Origin: DASXTS01 sp036505275
GTDB taxonomy: Bacteria > Actinomycetota > Actinomycetes > Mycobacteriales > Pseudonocardiaceae
Direction: 5' to 3'
Assembly: GCA_036505275.1 (NCBI GenBank)
Contig: DASXTS010000064.1
Location: 1-22,108 of the forward strand
DNA length: 22,108 nt
The translations under genes were made by a program, and so were the position numbers. Below the pieces are notes generated by a model. That model ran no database searches. It saw only the letters and a program-made list of their open reading frames with translations, and was not told the DNA's origin. Positions 14,894 through 21,406 of the stretch are shown piece by piece. How positions within the stretch are numbered: position 1 is the first letter of the stretch; every line of letters begins with the position of its first letter.

Positions 14894-16162
14894 GTGAGCG
14901 AGCACTTGCGGGTGCACGGCGGGGCACGGCTGGCCGGCGAGGTCGGCGTGGTCGGGGCCAAGAACAGCGTGCTCAAGCTGATGGCCGCGGCGCTGCTGGC
15001 CGAGGGCACCACCACGCTCACGAACTGCCCGCAGATCCTGGACGTGCCGCTGATGGCCGACGTGCTGCGCAGCCTGGGCTGTCGGGTGACGATCGACCGG
15101 GACACCGTGGTGATCACCGCCCCGGCCATGCCGGAGCCGGAGGCCGACTACGCGAGCGTGAGCAAGCTGCGCGCCTCGGTGTGTGTGCTCGGTCCGCTGG
15201 TGGCCCGCTGCCGCCGGGCGGTCGTGCCATTACCGGGCGGGGACGCGATCGGCTCGCGGCCGCTCGACATGCATCAGAACGGGCTGCGGCAGCTCGGCGC
15301 GCACAGCACGATCGAGCACGGCCGGCTGGTCGCCGAGGCGGCCGGTCTGCACGGCGCGCAGATCTGGCTGGACTTTCCCAGCGTTGGGGCCACCGAGAAC
15401 ATCCTGATGGCATCCGTGCTGGCCAGCGGCACCACGGTGATCGACAACGCGGCCCGCGAGCCGGAGATCGTGGACCTGTGCCTGCTGCTGCAGCAGATGG
15501 GCGCCAAGATCGAGGGCGCCGGCACGTCCACGCTCACCGTGCACGGCGTGGAGTCCCTGCAGCCGACGACGCACTGGGTGCTCGGCGACCGGATCGTGGC
15601 CGGCACCTGGGCCATCGCGGCCGCCATGACCCGCGGCGACCTGCGGGTGCGCGGCGTCGACCCGCACCATCTCGACCTGGTGCTGGAGAAGCTGCGGATG
15701 GCCGGCGCCGAGGTCGCCGTGCTGGACGACGGCTTCCGGCTGGTCATGGCGCACCGGCCGCACGCGGTGGACTTCGTCACGCTGCCCTATCCCGGCTTCG
15801 CCACCGACCTGCAGCCCATGGCCATCGCGCTGTCCGCGATCTCCGAAGGCACCGCGATGATCACCGAGAACGTGTTCGAGGCACGGTTCCGGTTCGTCGA
15901 GGAGATGGTGCGGCTCGGTGCCGACGCTCGCACCGACGGCCACCACGCCGTGGTCCGCGGCGTGGAGCGGCTCTCCAGCGCACCGGTGTGGGCGTCGGAC
16001 ATCAGGGCGGGAGCCGGCCTTGTGCTGGCCGGGATGTGCGCCGACGGCGTCACCGAGGTCTGGGACGTATTCCACATCGACCGCGGATATCCGCGCTTCG
16101 TCGAGGACCTCAACCGGCTCGGTGCCCGCGTGGACCGGCTAGTCGCTCCGCCTCGGTGGTGA
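14894..16162 (+). CDS. murA: UDP-GlcNAc 1-carboxyvinyltransferase, Asp117 form
   Basis: A 422-residue cytoplasmic enzyme catalysing the first committed step of peptidoglycan synthesis, transfer of enolpyruvate from PEP to UDP-GlcNAc. Seen: GAKNSVLKLM with Lys23, RASVCVLGPLVAR, and the active loop LPGGDAIGSRPLDMHQNGL. The residue that is cysteine in most bacteria is Asp117 here, the same change and number as in M. tuberculosis MurA, where it is known to give natural fosfomycin resistance. GATENILMASVLASG and the YPGFATDLQPMAIAL segment complete the inside-out barrel. The start is GTG at 14894 behind TAGGCT. Length is normal. Confidence 0.95.
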   Translation: MSEHLRVHGGARLAGEVGVVGAKNSVLKLMAAALLAEGTTTLTNCPQILDVPLMADVLRSLGCRVTIDRDTVVITAPAMPEPEADYASVSKLRASVCVLGPLVARCRRAVVPLPGGDAIGSRPLDMHQNGLRQLGAHSTIEHGRLVAEAAGLHGAQIWLDFPSVGATENILMASVLASGTTVIDNAAREPEIVDLCLLLQQMGAKIEGAGTSTLTVHGVESLQPTTHWVLGDRIVAGTWAIAAAMTRGDLRVRGVDPHHLDLVLEKLRMAGAEVAVLDDGFRLVMAHRPHAVDFVTLPYPGFATDLQPMAIALSAISEGTAMITENVFEARFRFVEEMVRLGADARTDGHHAVVRGVERLSSAPVWASDIRAGAGLVLAGMCADGVTEVWDVFHIDRGYPRFVEDLNRLGARVDRLVAPPRW

Positions 16163-16219
16163 GCCACCGGGAGCCCGCGGTGTGAGTTACGGCACGGCCC
16201 GGGGCCGGTTACCCGGACG

Positions 16220-16225
16220 TACCAT
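16220..16225 (+). promoter_or_regulatory. -10 box of meaA (leaderless)
   Basis: TACCAT followed by 7 nt and the ATG at 16233. It supports that ATG over the GTG at 16182, which is in frame but has no ribosome site or homology. Confidence 0.5.
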
Positions 16226-16232
16226 CCGCACC

Positions 16233-18239
16233 ATGCCGTACCCGGCGGACCGCGAGCGCGATCGCCCGTGGGTGATGCGAACCTATGCCGGCCACTCGTC
16301 CGCGGCGGCGTCCAACGCCCTGTATCGGCGGAACCTGGCCAAGGGCCAGACCGGGTTGTCGGTGGCGTTCGACCTGCCCACCCAGACCGGGTACGACCCG
16401 GACCACGAACTGGCCCGCGGCGAGGTGGGCAAGGTCGGCGTGCCGATCAGCCACATCGGCGACATGCGGCGGCTGTTCGAGGGCATCCCGGTGGCCGAGG
16501 CGAACACCTCGATGACCATCAACGCCACGGCCATGTGGCTGCTCGCGCTCTACGTGGCGGTGGCGCAGGAGCAGGGCGCGCAGCTGAACCAGCTCGCCGG
16601 CACCACCCAGAACGACATCGTCAAGGAGTACCTGTCCCGCGGCACCTACGTGTTCCCACCGGAGCCCAGCCTGCGGTTGATCACCGACACGATCACCTGG
16701 GCGGTGCGCCACCTGCCGCGCTGGAACCCGATCAACATCTGCTCTTACCACCTGCAGGAGGCCGGCGCGACCCCGGTTCAGGAGGTGGCGTACGCGCTGT
16801 GCACCGCGATGGCCGTGCTGGACGCGGTGCGCGACTCCGGTCAGGTCGCGCCGCACGAGTTGGGCAACGTGGTCGGCCGGATGTCGTTCTTCGTCAACGC
16901 CGGGCTGCGGTTCGTCGAGGAGATGTGCAAACTGCGCGCCCTCGGCATGCTGTGGGACGAGTTGTGCCGGGACCGGTACGGCATCCAGGACCCCAAACAC
17001 CGGCGCTTCCGGTATGGCGTTCAGGTCAACTCGCTCGGGCTCACCGAGGCGCAGCCGGAGAACAACGTGCAGCGCATCGTGCTGGAGATGCTCGCTGTCA
17101 CGCTGTCCCGCGACGCCCGCGCCCGCGCCATCCAGCTGCCGACGTGGAACGAGGCGCTCGGGCTGCCGCGGCCGTGGGACCAGCAGTGGGCGCTGCGCAT
17201 GCAGCAGGTGCTGGCCTTCGAGACCGACCTGCTGGAGTATGAGGACCTCTTCGACGGCTCGCGGGTGGTACTGGCCAAGGTGGACGAGATCGCCACCGGC
17301 GTCCGCGAGGAGATCGACAGGGTGCAGGCGAAGGGCGGCCCGATCGCCGCCGTCGAGTCCGGCTACATGAAGTCCCAGCTGGTGTCCTCGCTGGCCCGGC
17401 GCCGCCGCCGTATCGAGGCGGGCGAGGACGTGGTGGTCGGGGTGAACCGCTTCCAGGGCACCGAGCCGAGCCCGCTGCAGGCCGAGGGTGCGCAGGCCAT
17501 CGAGGTGGTCGACCCCGCGGTGGAGCGGGCGGCCGCCGACGCCGTGCGGGCCTGGCGGGCCCAGCGCGACCAAGCCGAGGTGGACGCCGCGCTTGGCGCG
17601 CTGCGGGACGCGGCCAAGACCGACATCAACCTGATGGACGCCACGCTGGTCTGCGCCAAGGCCGGGGTGACCACGGGGGAGTGGGCGCAGGCGCTGCGCG
17701 AGGTGTTCGGCGAGTACCGCGCGCCGACCGGGGTCTCGGTGGCCTCCACCGGGTCGGCCGGCGGGTCGGCAGTCGCGGCGCAGCAGATGGGCGCGGTGCG
17801 CGAGCGGGTTCATGCCACCGGCAAGGAGCTGGGTGGACGGCTGCGGATGTTGGTCGGCAAGCCCGGGCTGGATGGTCACTCCAACGGCGCCGAGCAGATC
17901 GCGGTGCGGGCGCGGGACGTCGGCTTCGAGGTGGTCTACCAGGGCATCCGGCTGACCCCGGCGCAGATCGTGGCCGCCGCTGTCCAGGAGGGCGTGCACG
18001 TGGTCGGCCTGTCGGTCCTCTCCGGCTCACACCTGGAGGTGGTGCCGGCCGTGGTGGACGGGCTGCGCGCGGCCGGCGCCGACGACGTGCCGGTGGTGGT
18101 CGGCGGCATCATCCCGCCGGCGGACGAGCGGCTGCTGATCGAGCACGGGGTGGCAAAGGTGTTCACCCCCAAGGACTTCGAGCTGAATCGGATCATGGAT
18201 GAGATCGTGGACGTGATCAGGGCGGCAAATCACCTGTGA
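16233..18239 (+). CDS. meaA: MeaA-type B12-dependent mutase (probable ethylmalonyl-CoA mutase)
   Basis: A 668-residue adenosylcobalamin-dependent acyl-CoA mutase carrying both domains in one chain. The N-terminal barrel begins DRPWVMRTYAGHSSAAASN and contains GLSVAFDLPTQTGYDPDH, NTSMTINATAMWLLALY, and GTTQNDIVKEYLSRGTYVFP. The C-terminal B12 domain has Asp547-Gly-His549-x-x-Gly552, with His549 the lower cobalt ligand. A single chain of this length with these blocks fits MeaA/Ecm, which isomerises ethylmalonyl-CoA to methylsuccinyl-CoA in the ethylmalonyl-CoA pathway, better than two-subunit methylmalonyl-CoA mutase. No crotonyl-CoA carboxylase/reductase gene is in view, so pathway membership is inferred. 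Its 3' end overlaps the converging tetR by 23 bp. Confidence 0.83.
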   Translation: MPYPADRERDRPWVMRTYAGHSSAAASNALYRRNLAKGQTGLSVAFDLPTQTGYDPDHELARGEVGKVGVPISHIGDMRRLFEGIPVAEANTSMTINATAMWLLALYVAVAQEQGAQLNQLAGTTQNDIVKEYLSRGTYVFPPEPSLRLITDTITWAVRHLPRWNPINICSYHLQEAGATPVQEVAYALCTAMAVLDAVRDSGQVAPHELGNVVGRMSFFVNAGLRFVEEMCKLRALGMLWDELCRDRYGIQDPKHRRFRYGVQVNSLGLTEAQPENNVQRIVLEMLAVTLSRDARARAIQLPTWNEALGLPRPWDQQWALRMQQVLAFETDLLEYEDLFDGSRVVLAKVDEIATGVREEIDRVQAKGGPIAAVESGYMKSQLVSSLARRRRRIEAGEDVVVGVNRFQGTEPSPLQAEGAQAIEVVDPAVERAAADAVRAWRAQRDQAEVDAALGALRDAAKTDINLMDATLVCAKAGVTTGEWAQALREVFGEYRAPTGVSVASTGSAGGSAVAAQQMGAVRERVHATGKELGGRLRMLVGKPGLDGHSNGAEQIAVRARDVGFEVVYQGIRLTPAQIVAAAVQEGVHVVGLSVLSGSHLEVVPAVVDGLRAAGADDVPVVVGGIIPPADERLLIEHGVAKVFTPKDFELNRIMDEIVDVIRAANHL

Positions 18240-18822
18240 GGTAGTGCTGCAGCGCCGGGGCCAGCGCCGCGACCATGGTCTCGTCGTCGGCCTCGACGAG
18301 GGGCCGCAGACCGATGATGAACGTGGCCACCCCCAGACCGATCATCTGCGCGGCGCACAGCGCGGCGCGCAGCCGCGGCCGTGACGTCTCCAGCTCGGCG
18401 GCGAGGCGTTCGAGCACGGCGCGGGTGTAGAACTCGCGGAGCATTCTGGCGGCGTCCGGGTGCGCCGCCGCCGAGCGAATCAGAGCGATCATCGGGTTGG
18501 CCTCGCCAAGCTCGCGCATCAGCCGGAGGAAATGCCTCGCCAACCGCTCGCCCAGCCCGTCGAGGCCCGGCGCGAGCAGCTCGGGGATGAGCTTGGCCGG
18601 CTCGAGCGGCAGGTGCATGGCCGCCACGAACAGCCGCTCCTTGGTGCCGAAGAAGTGATGCACCAGCGCGGGGTCGACGCCGGCATTAGCCGCGATGCCG
18701 CGAATGGTCGCGCCGTCGTAGCCCTGTTCGGCGAACCGCACGCGGGCGGCATCCAGGACGGCGTCGCGGCTGCCGCTGCTGCCGGGCCGGCGCCCCATGC
18801 GGCGGATCGTGGTGCTCGTCAT
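18217..18822 (-). CDS. TetR-family repressor
   Basis: A 201-residue regulator. Residues 18-65 form the TetR helix-turn-helix: SRDAVLDAARVRFAEQGYDG, TIRGIAANAGV, then ALVHHFFGTKERLFVAAM. The C-terminal ligand domain begins near 75 and is Ala/Leu-rich with no recognised ligand motif. The ATG at 18822 has TACTCT 7 nt upstream, so its mRNA is likely leaderless. It is divergent from the membrane protein gene at 18916, with two palindromic sites between them, and most simply represses that gene and itself. Its stop codon lies inside the end of meaA. Confidence 0.9.
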   Translation of the reverse strand: MTSTTIRRMGRRPGSSGSRDAVLDAARVRFAEQGYDGATIRGIAANAGVDPALVHHFFGTKERLFVAAMHLPLEPAKLIPELLAPGLDGLGERLARHFLRLMRELGEANPMIALIRSAAAHPDAARMLREFYTRAVLERLAAELETSRPRLRAALCAAQMIGLGVATFIIGLRPLVEADDETMVAALAPALQHYLTGDLPP

Positions 18823-18829
18823 CCGACCC

Positions 18830-18892
18830 AGAGTAACTCATCCGGTGTTGACTTACAGGCCGCAGTTGCGAGTATGCTCAACAGGCGTTGAG
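18830..18892. promoter_or_regulatory. Divergent promoters with two TetR operators
   Basis: Plus strand: TTGACT (18848-18853), 19-bp spacer, TATGCT (18873-18878), driving the membrane protein gene. Minus strand: TACTCT (18835-18830), 7 nt before tetR. Operator O2, CTCAACAGGCGTTGAG (18877-18892), is a perfect 6-bp inverted repeat overlapping the plus-strand -10. Operator O1, CTCATCCGGTGTTGAC (18837-18852), matches it at 12 of 16 positions, overlaps the -35, and sits upstream of the tetR -10. Centres are 40 bp apart. Binding would block both promoters. Confidence 0.65.
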
Positions 18893-18915
18893 TTTCGGCG
18901 GACGGAGGTAGGGAG

Positions 18916-19983
18916 ATGCACGCACCGCGGCCACCGGTACTGGTGGTGATGGCTATCCTCGCCGGCACGGTGCTGGCCGCCGTGCTCGGCATACTCACGT
19001 TCGGCGTGCAGGCCACCGTGGAGCCACGCGGGCTGCCGGTGGCGGTAGCGGTGCCGGACGGCGCGCCGGCCACCATGCAGCAGGCCGCGCAGCGGATCGC
19101 GAGCCAGGGCGGCGGGCAGCTGTCCTGGCGGGTCACCACGCCGGCGGAGGGTCGCCGGCTGCTGGACGACAAGCAGGTGTACGGCGTGCTGGAACTGCCG
19201 GCCACCGTGGTGGTGTCCGGCGCGGTGAACCCGACCGGTACGCAGCTTGCGCAGCAGGCGCTCACGGCCGCTGCTCAGGCCGCCGCACAGGCGGCGCAGG
19301 CGGGTCAGCCAGGCCCATCGCAGCCGGTGACCGTGCAAACGGTGCACCCGGCCTCCGCGGCGGCCAGGACGGCGCCGCTGGCCGCCGCCGCCCTGCTCTG
19401 GCTGGGCACCCTGGTCGGCAGTGTGCTGGTGGTCGTGGTCAGCGGTCGGGCCGGGCGGCGAACCACGGCGCCGGTTCGGGTGGCCACCGCGGTCGGCGTG
19501 GCGGTCGGGGCCACCGGCGCGGTGCTCGGCCTGCTGGCGCTGTGGGACGTCGGCCTGTACCGCAGCGGGCAGATCGATGCCGCGCTGATCGGTTTCCTGC
19601 TGCTCATCGGGTTCGCGTTCGCCGCACTGCAAGGTGCCGTGCTGCGGCTGACCGGGCTGGCCGGCATGGCCGTGCTCGCGCCGGTGTACCTCATGGCGCC
19701 GGCGGTGGCCGGGCAGGTGCCGGAGGTGCTGCATCCCGCCTATCGCGACCTGCTGTGGTCGTGGAGCCCGATCAGGTTCGCCACCGAGGGGGTGCGCAGC
19801 CTGTTGATGCTGGACACCATGCCGCCGGACGTGCGGACGGCCGTGTGGGTGCTCTCCGGTGTCGCCTTGGCCGGGCTCGTGGTGCTGCTCTGGCCGGGAC
19901 GGCGACGCGGCGCCGGTTCACCGCGCGATGTGGATCAGGCAGCGGCCAGCCGGCAGGTGCCGAGCGCCTCACGGGCGGCGTAA
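18916..19983 (+). CDS. YhgE/ABC-2-like membrane protein under TetR control
   Basis: A 355-residue membrane protein. One N-terminal helix (VLVVMAILAGTVLAAVLGIL) is followed by an external domain of about 125 residues with a VAVAVPDGAP strand, a YGVLELP strand and an Ala/Gln-rich helix. Five or so further membrane helices come after about residue 153 (APLAAAALLWLGTLVGSVLV onward). This one-plus-five layout with a large outer loop is that of YhgE/Pip and ABC-2 type permeases. No ATPase gene is adjacent. The start is ATG at 18916 with GGAGG at 18904-18908. The tetR arrangement suggests an efflux or envelope-stress role, but the substrate is unknown. The tail after the last helix is basic, then low-complexity. 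Confidence 0.65.
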   Translation: MHAPRPPVLVVMAILAGTVLAAVLGILTFGVQATVEPRGLPVAVAVPDGAPATMQQAAQRIASQGGGQLSWRVTTPAEGRRLLDDKQVYGVLELPATVVVSGAVNPTGTQLAQQALTAAAQAAAQAAQAGQPGPSQPVTVQTVHPASAAARTAPLAAAALLWLGTLVGSVLVVVVSGRAGRRTTAPVRVATAVGVAVGATGAVLGLLALWDVGLYRSGQIDAALIGFLLLIGFAFAALQGAVLRLTGLAGMAVLAPVYLMAPAVAGQVPEVLHPAYRDLLWSWSPIRFATEGVRSLLMLDTMPPDVRTAVWVLSGVALAGLVVLLWPGRRRGAGSPRDVDQAAASRQVPSASRAA

Positions 19984-19986
19984 CGT
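19981..19986 (+). promoter_or_regulatory. Possible -10 box of the crotonase gene
   Basis: TAACGT overlaps the TAA stop of the preceding gene and is followed by 8 nt and the GTG at 19995, the same spacing as other leaderless starts here. GCAGGG just before the GTG could instead be a weak ribosome site for read-through expression. Confidence 0.35.
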
Positions 19987-19994
19987 CGCAGGGC

Positions 19995-20768
19995 GTGAAC
20001 GACTACCGGCACGTGCTCGTCAAGGCCGACGAGGACACCATCAGGATCACCATGAACCGGCCGGAGCGGCGCAACGCGCTCTCCGCCGACCACCTCGCCG
20101 AGCTGCTGTCGGCCTTCACGACGGCCGGCGACAGCGGTGCGACCGGGATCGTGCTGGCCGGCAACGGCCCGGTGTTCTCCGCCGGCCACGACTTCGCCGA
20201 CGTGGCGGCCCGCGACCTTGACGGCGTGCGCGAGCTCCTTGAGCTGTGCACCCGGTTGATGCGCACCATCCAGTCCGTGCCGCAGGTGGTGATCGCACGG
20301 GTGCACGCGCTGGCCACCGCGGCCGGCTGCCAGCTCGTCGCGTCCTGCGACCTCGCGGTGGCGGCCGAGTCGGCCGGCTTCGCGCTGCCCGGCGGCAAGG
20401 GTGGCTGGTTTTGCCACACCCCGGCGGTTCCGGTGGCGCGGGTCATCGGCCGCAAGCGCCTGATGGAGATGGCGCTGACCGGCGACGTAGTGAACGCCCG
20501 CACGGCCGCCGAGTGGGGCCTGATCAACCGCGCGGTGCCGGATGCCGAACTGGACACCGCGGTCGACGACCTGCTGGCCCGCGCCACCAGGGGCAGCCGC
20601 GCCTCGAAGGCCCTCGGCAAGCGCACCCTGTACGCGCAGCTCGACCGGCCGGAAGCGGACGCCTACGACGTCGCGCTGCCGGTGATGGCCGAGGCCTCGC
20701 AGACCCCGGCCGCCGCCGAGGGCCGGGCCGCCTTCCTCGCCAAGCGCCACCCCGTCTGGCCCGAGTAA
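19995..20768 (+). CDS. Enoyl-CoA hydratase/isomerase family protein, ECHDC3-like
   Basis: A 257-residue crotonase-fold protein. MNRPERRNALS, then GNGPVFSAGHDF (CoA-binding and oxyanion loop) and the second oxyanion region ALATAAGCQLVASCDLAVAA are clear. The two catalytic glutamates of rat-type hydratase appear replaced: the GGCEL position reads AGCQL, and the PE position of QPE reads PGG in ALPGGKGGW. This pattern resembles ECHDC3-type proteins, whose reaction is not established, so a simple hydratase function should not be assumed. GTG start 12 bp after the membrane protein gene. A solo 53-bp repeat follows 13 bp after the stop. Confidence 0.8.
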   Translation: MNDYRHVLVKADEDTIRITMNRPERRNALSADHLAELLSAFTTAGDSGATGIVLAGNGPVFSAGHDFADVAARDLDGVRELLELCTRLMRTIQSVPQVVIARVHALATAAGCQLVASCDLAVAAESAGFALPGGKGGWFCHTPAVPVARVIGRKRLMEMALTGDVVNARTAAEWGLINRAVPDAELDTAVDDLLARATRGSRASKALGKRTLYAQLDRPEADAYDVALPVMAEASQTPAAAEGRAAFLAKRHPVWPE

Positions 20769-20781
20769 TCCCGCCACCGGC

Positions 20782-20834
20782 GTCGAGGATGTGGAATTTC
20801 CCCAGTAGAAGTGGGGCGATGTCACATCGTCGCA
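20782..20834 (-). repeat. 53-bp palindromic repeat, family 2, copy C (solo)
   Basis: Identical to copies A and B over 53 bases, and identical to A for 10 more (from 20772). No nuclease gene is next to it. It fills the gap between the converging crotonase and NUDIX genes and ends one base before the NUDIX stop codon, where it could act as a bidirectional terminator-like hairpin. Confidence 0.95.
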
Positions 20835-20835
20835 G

Positions 20836-21381
20836 TTAGCGGACCGCGCTGGCAGCGCGCTCGTGGAGTAGGAGCAGGGCGTACGCGGCGAGGGACTGGG
20901 CGTCGGTGATCTCCTCGCGCAGCACCATGGCCTCGAAGGCGGCACGGGTGAACCAGGCGGAGCGCATGTCCTGCTCCTCGGGCTCGCGCTGCGGGGCGCC
21001 GGGGGTGAGCTCCGTGGCCAGGAAGACCCGGCCACGCTGGGAGGACATGCCCGGCGCGGTGTCCAGCACGCCGATCTCGGTGATCCGGCCGGCCACCAGC
21101 CCGGTCTCCTCGCGCAGCTCGCGGGCGGCCAGTTCGGCAGGGTCGAGGTCGGCCCGATCGGGCGCTGTGCCCTGCGGGAACTCCCAGCGGCGCAGCCCGA
21201 GGGGGTAGCGGAACTGCTCGACCAGGTGCAGCCGTTGGCCGTCCACCGGGATGATCAGCGCGTAGGTCGGCTTGTCGATCACGCCGTACACCCCGGCCGA
21301 GCCGTCAGCGCGCCGCACGGCGTCCTCGCGCACGATCATCCAGGCATTGGCGTACACCCGCCGTGAGCCCACGGTCTCCAC
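20836..21381 (-). CDS. NUDIX hydrolase, ADP-sugar pyrophosphatase-like
   Basis: A 181-residue protein. The Nudix helix reads AARELREETGL preceded by WEFPQGTAPDRADLDPAEL: the REUxEExGU half is intact, but the glutamate expected seven residues before the Arg is Leu and the preceding loop is non-standard. The domain start (YANAWMIVREDAVRR) and VEQFRYPLG resemble ADP-ribose pyrophosphatases; the substrate is not determinable. I chose the GTG at 21381, because TAGCGT lies 7 nt upstream as in the adenosyltransferase gene. A GTG at 21390 is the alternative and adds three residues. It is divergent from nucS. Confidence 0.8.
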   Translation of the reverse strand: METVGSRRVYANAWMIVREDAVRRADGSAGVYGVIDKPTYALIIPVDGQRLHLVEQFRYPLGLRRWEFPQGTAPDRADLDPAELAARELREETGLVAGRITEIGVLDTAPGMSSQRGRVFLATELTPGAPQREPEEQDMRSAWFTRAAFEAMVLREEITDAQSLAAYALLLLHERAASAVR

Positions 21382-21388
21382 GGCAGCC

Positions 21389-21398
21389 ACGCTAGCCT
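21389..21398. promoter_or_regulatory. Overlapping divergent -10 boxes of NUDIX gene and nucS
   Basis: Minus strand TAGCGT (21394-21389) is 7 nt before the NUDIX GTG. Plus strand TAGCCT (21393-21398) is 8 nt before the nucS GTG. They share two base pairs, so polymerase could open only one at a time. Both transcripts would be leaderless. Confidence 0.5.
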
Positions 21399-21406
21399 TG
21401 TGCCTC

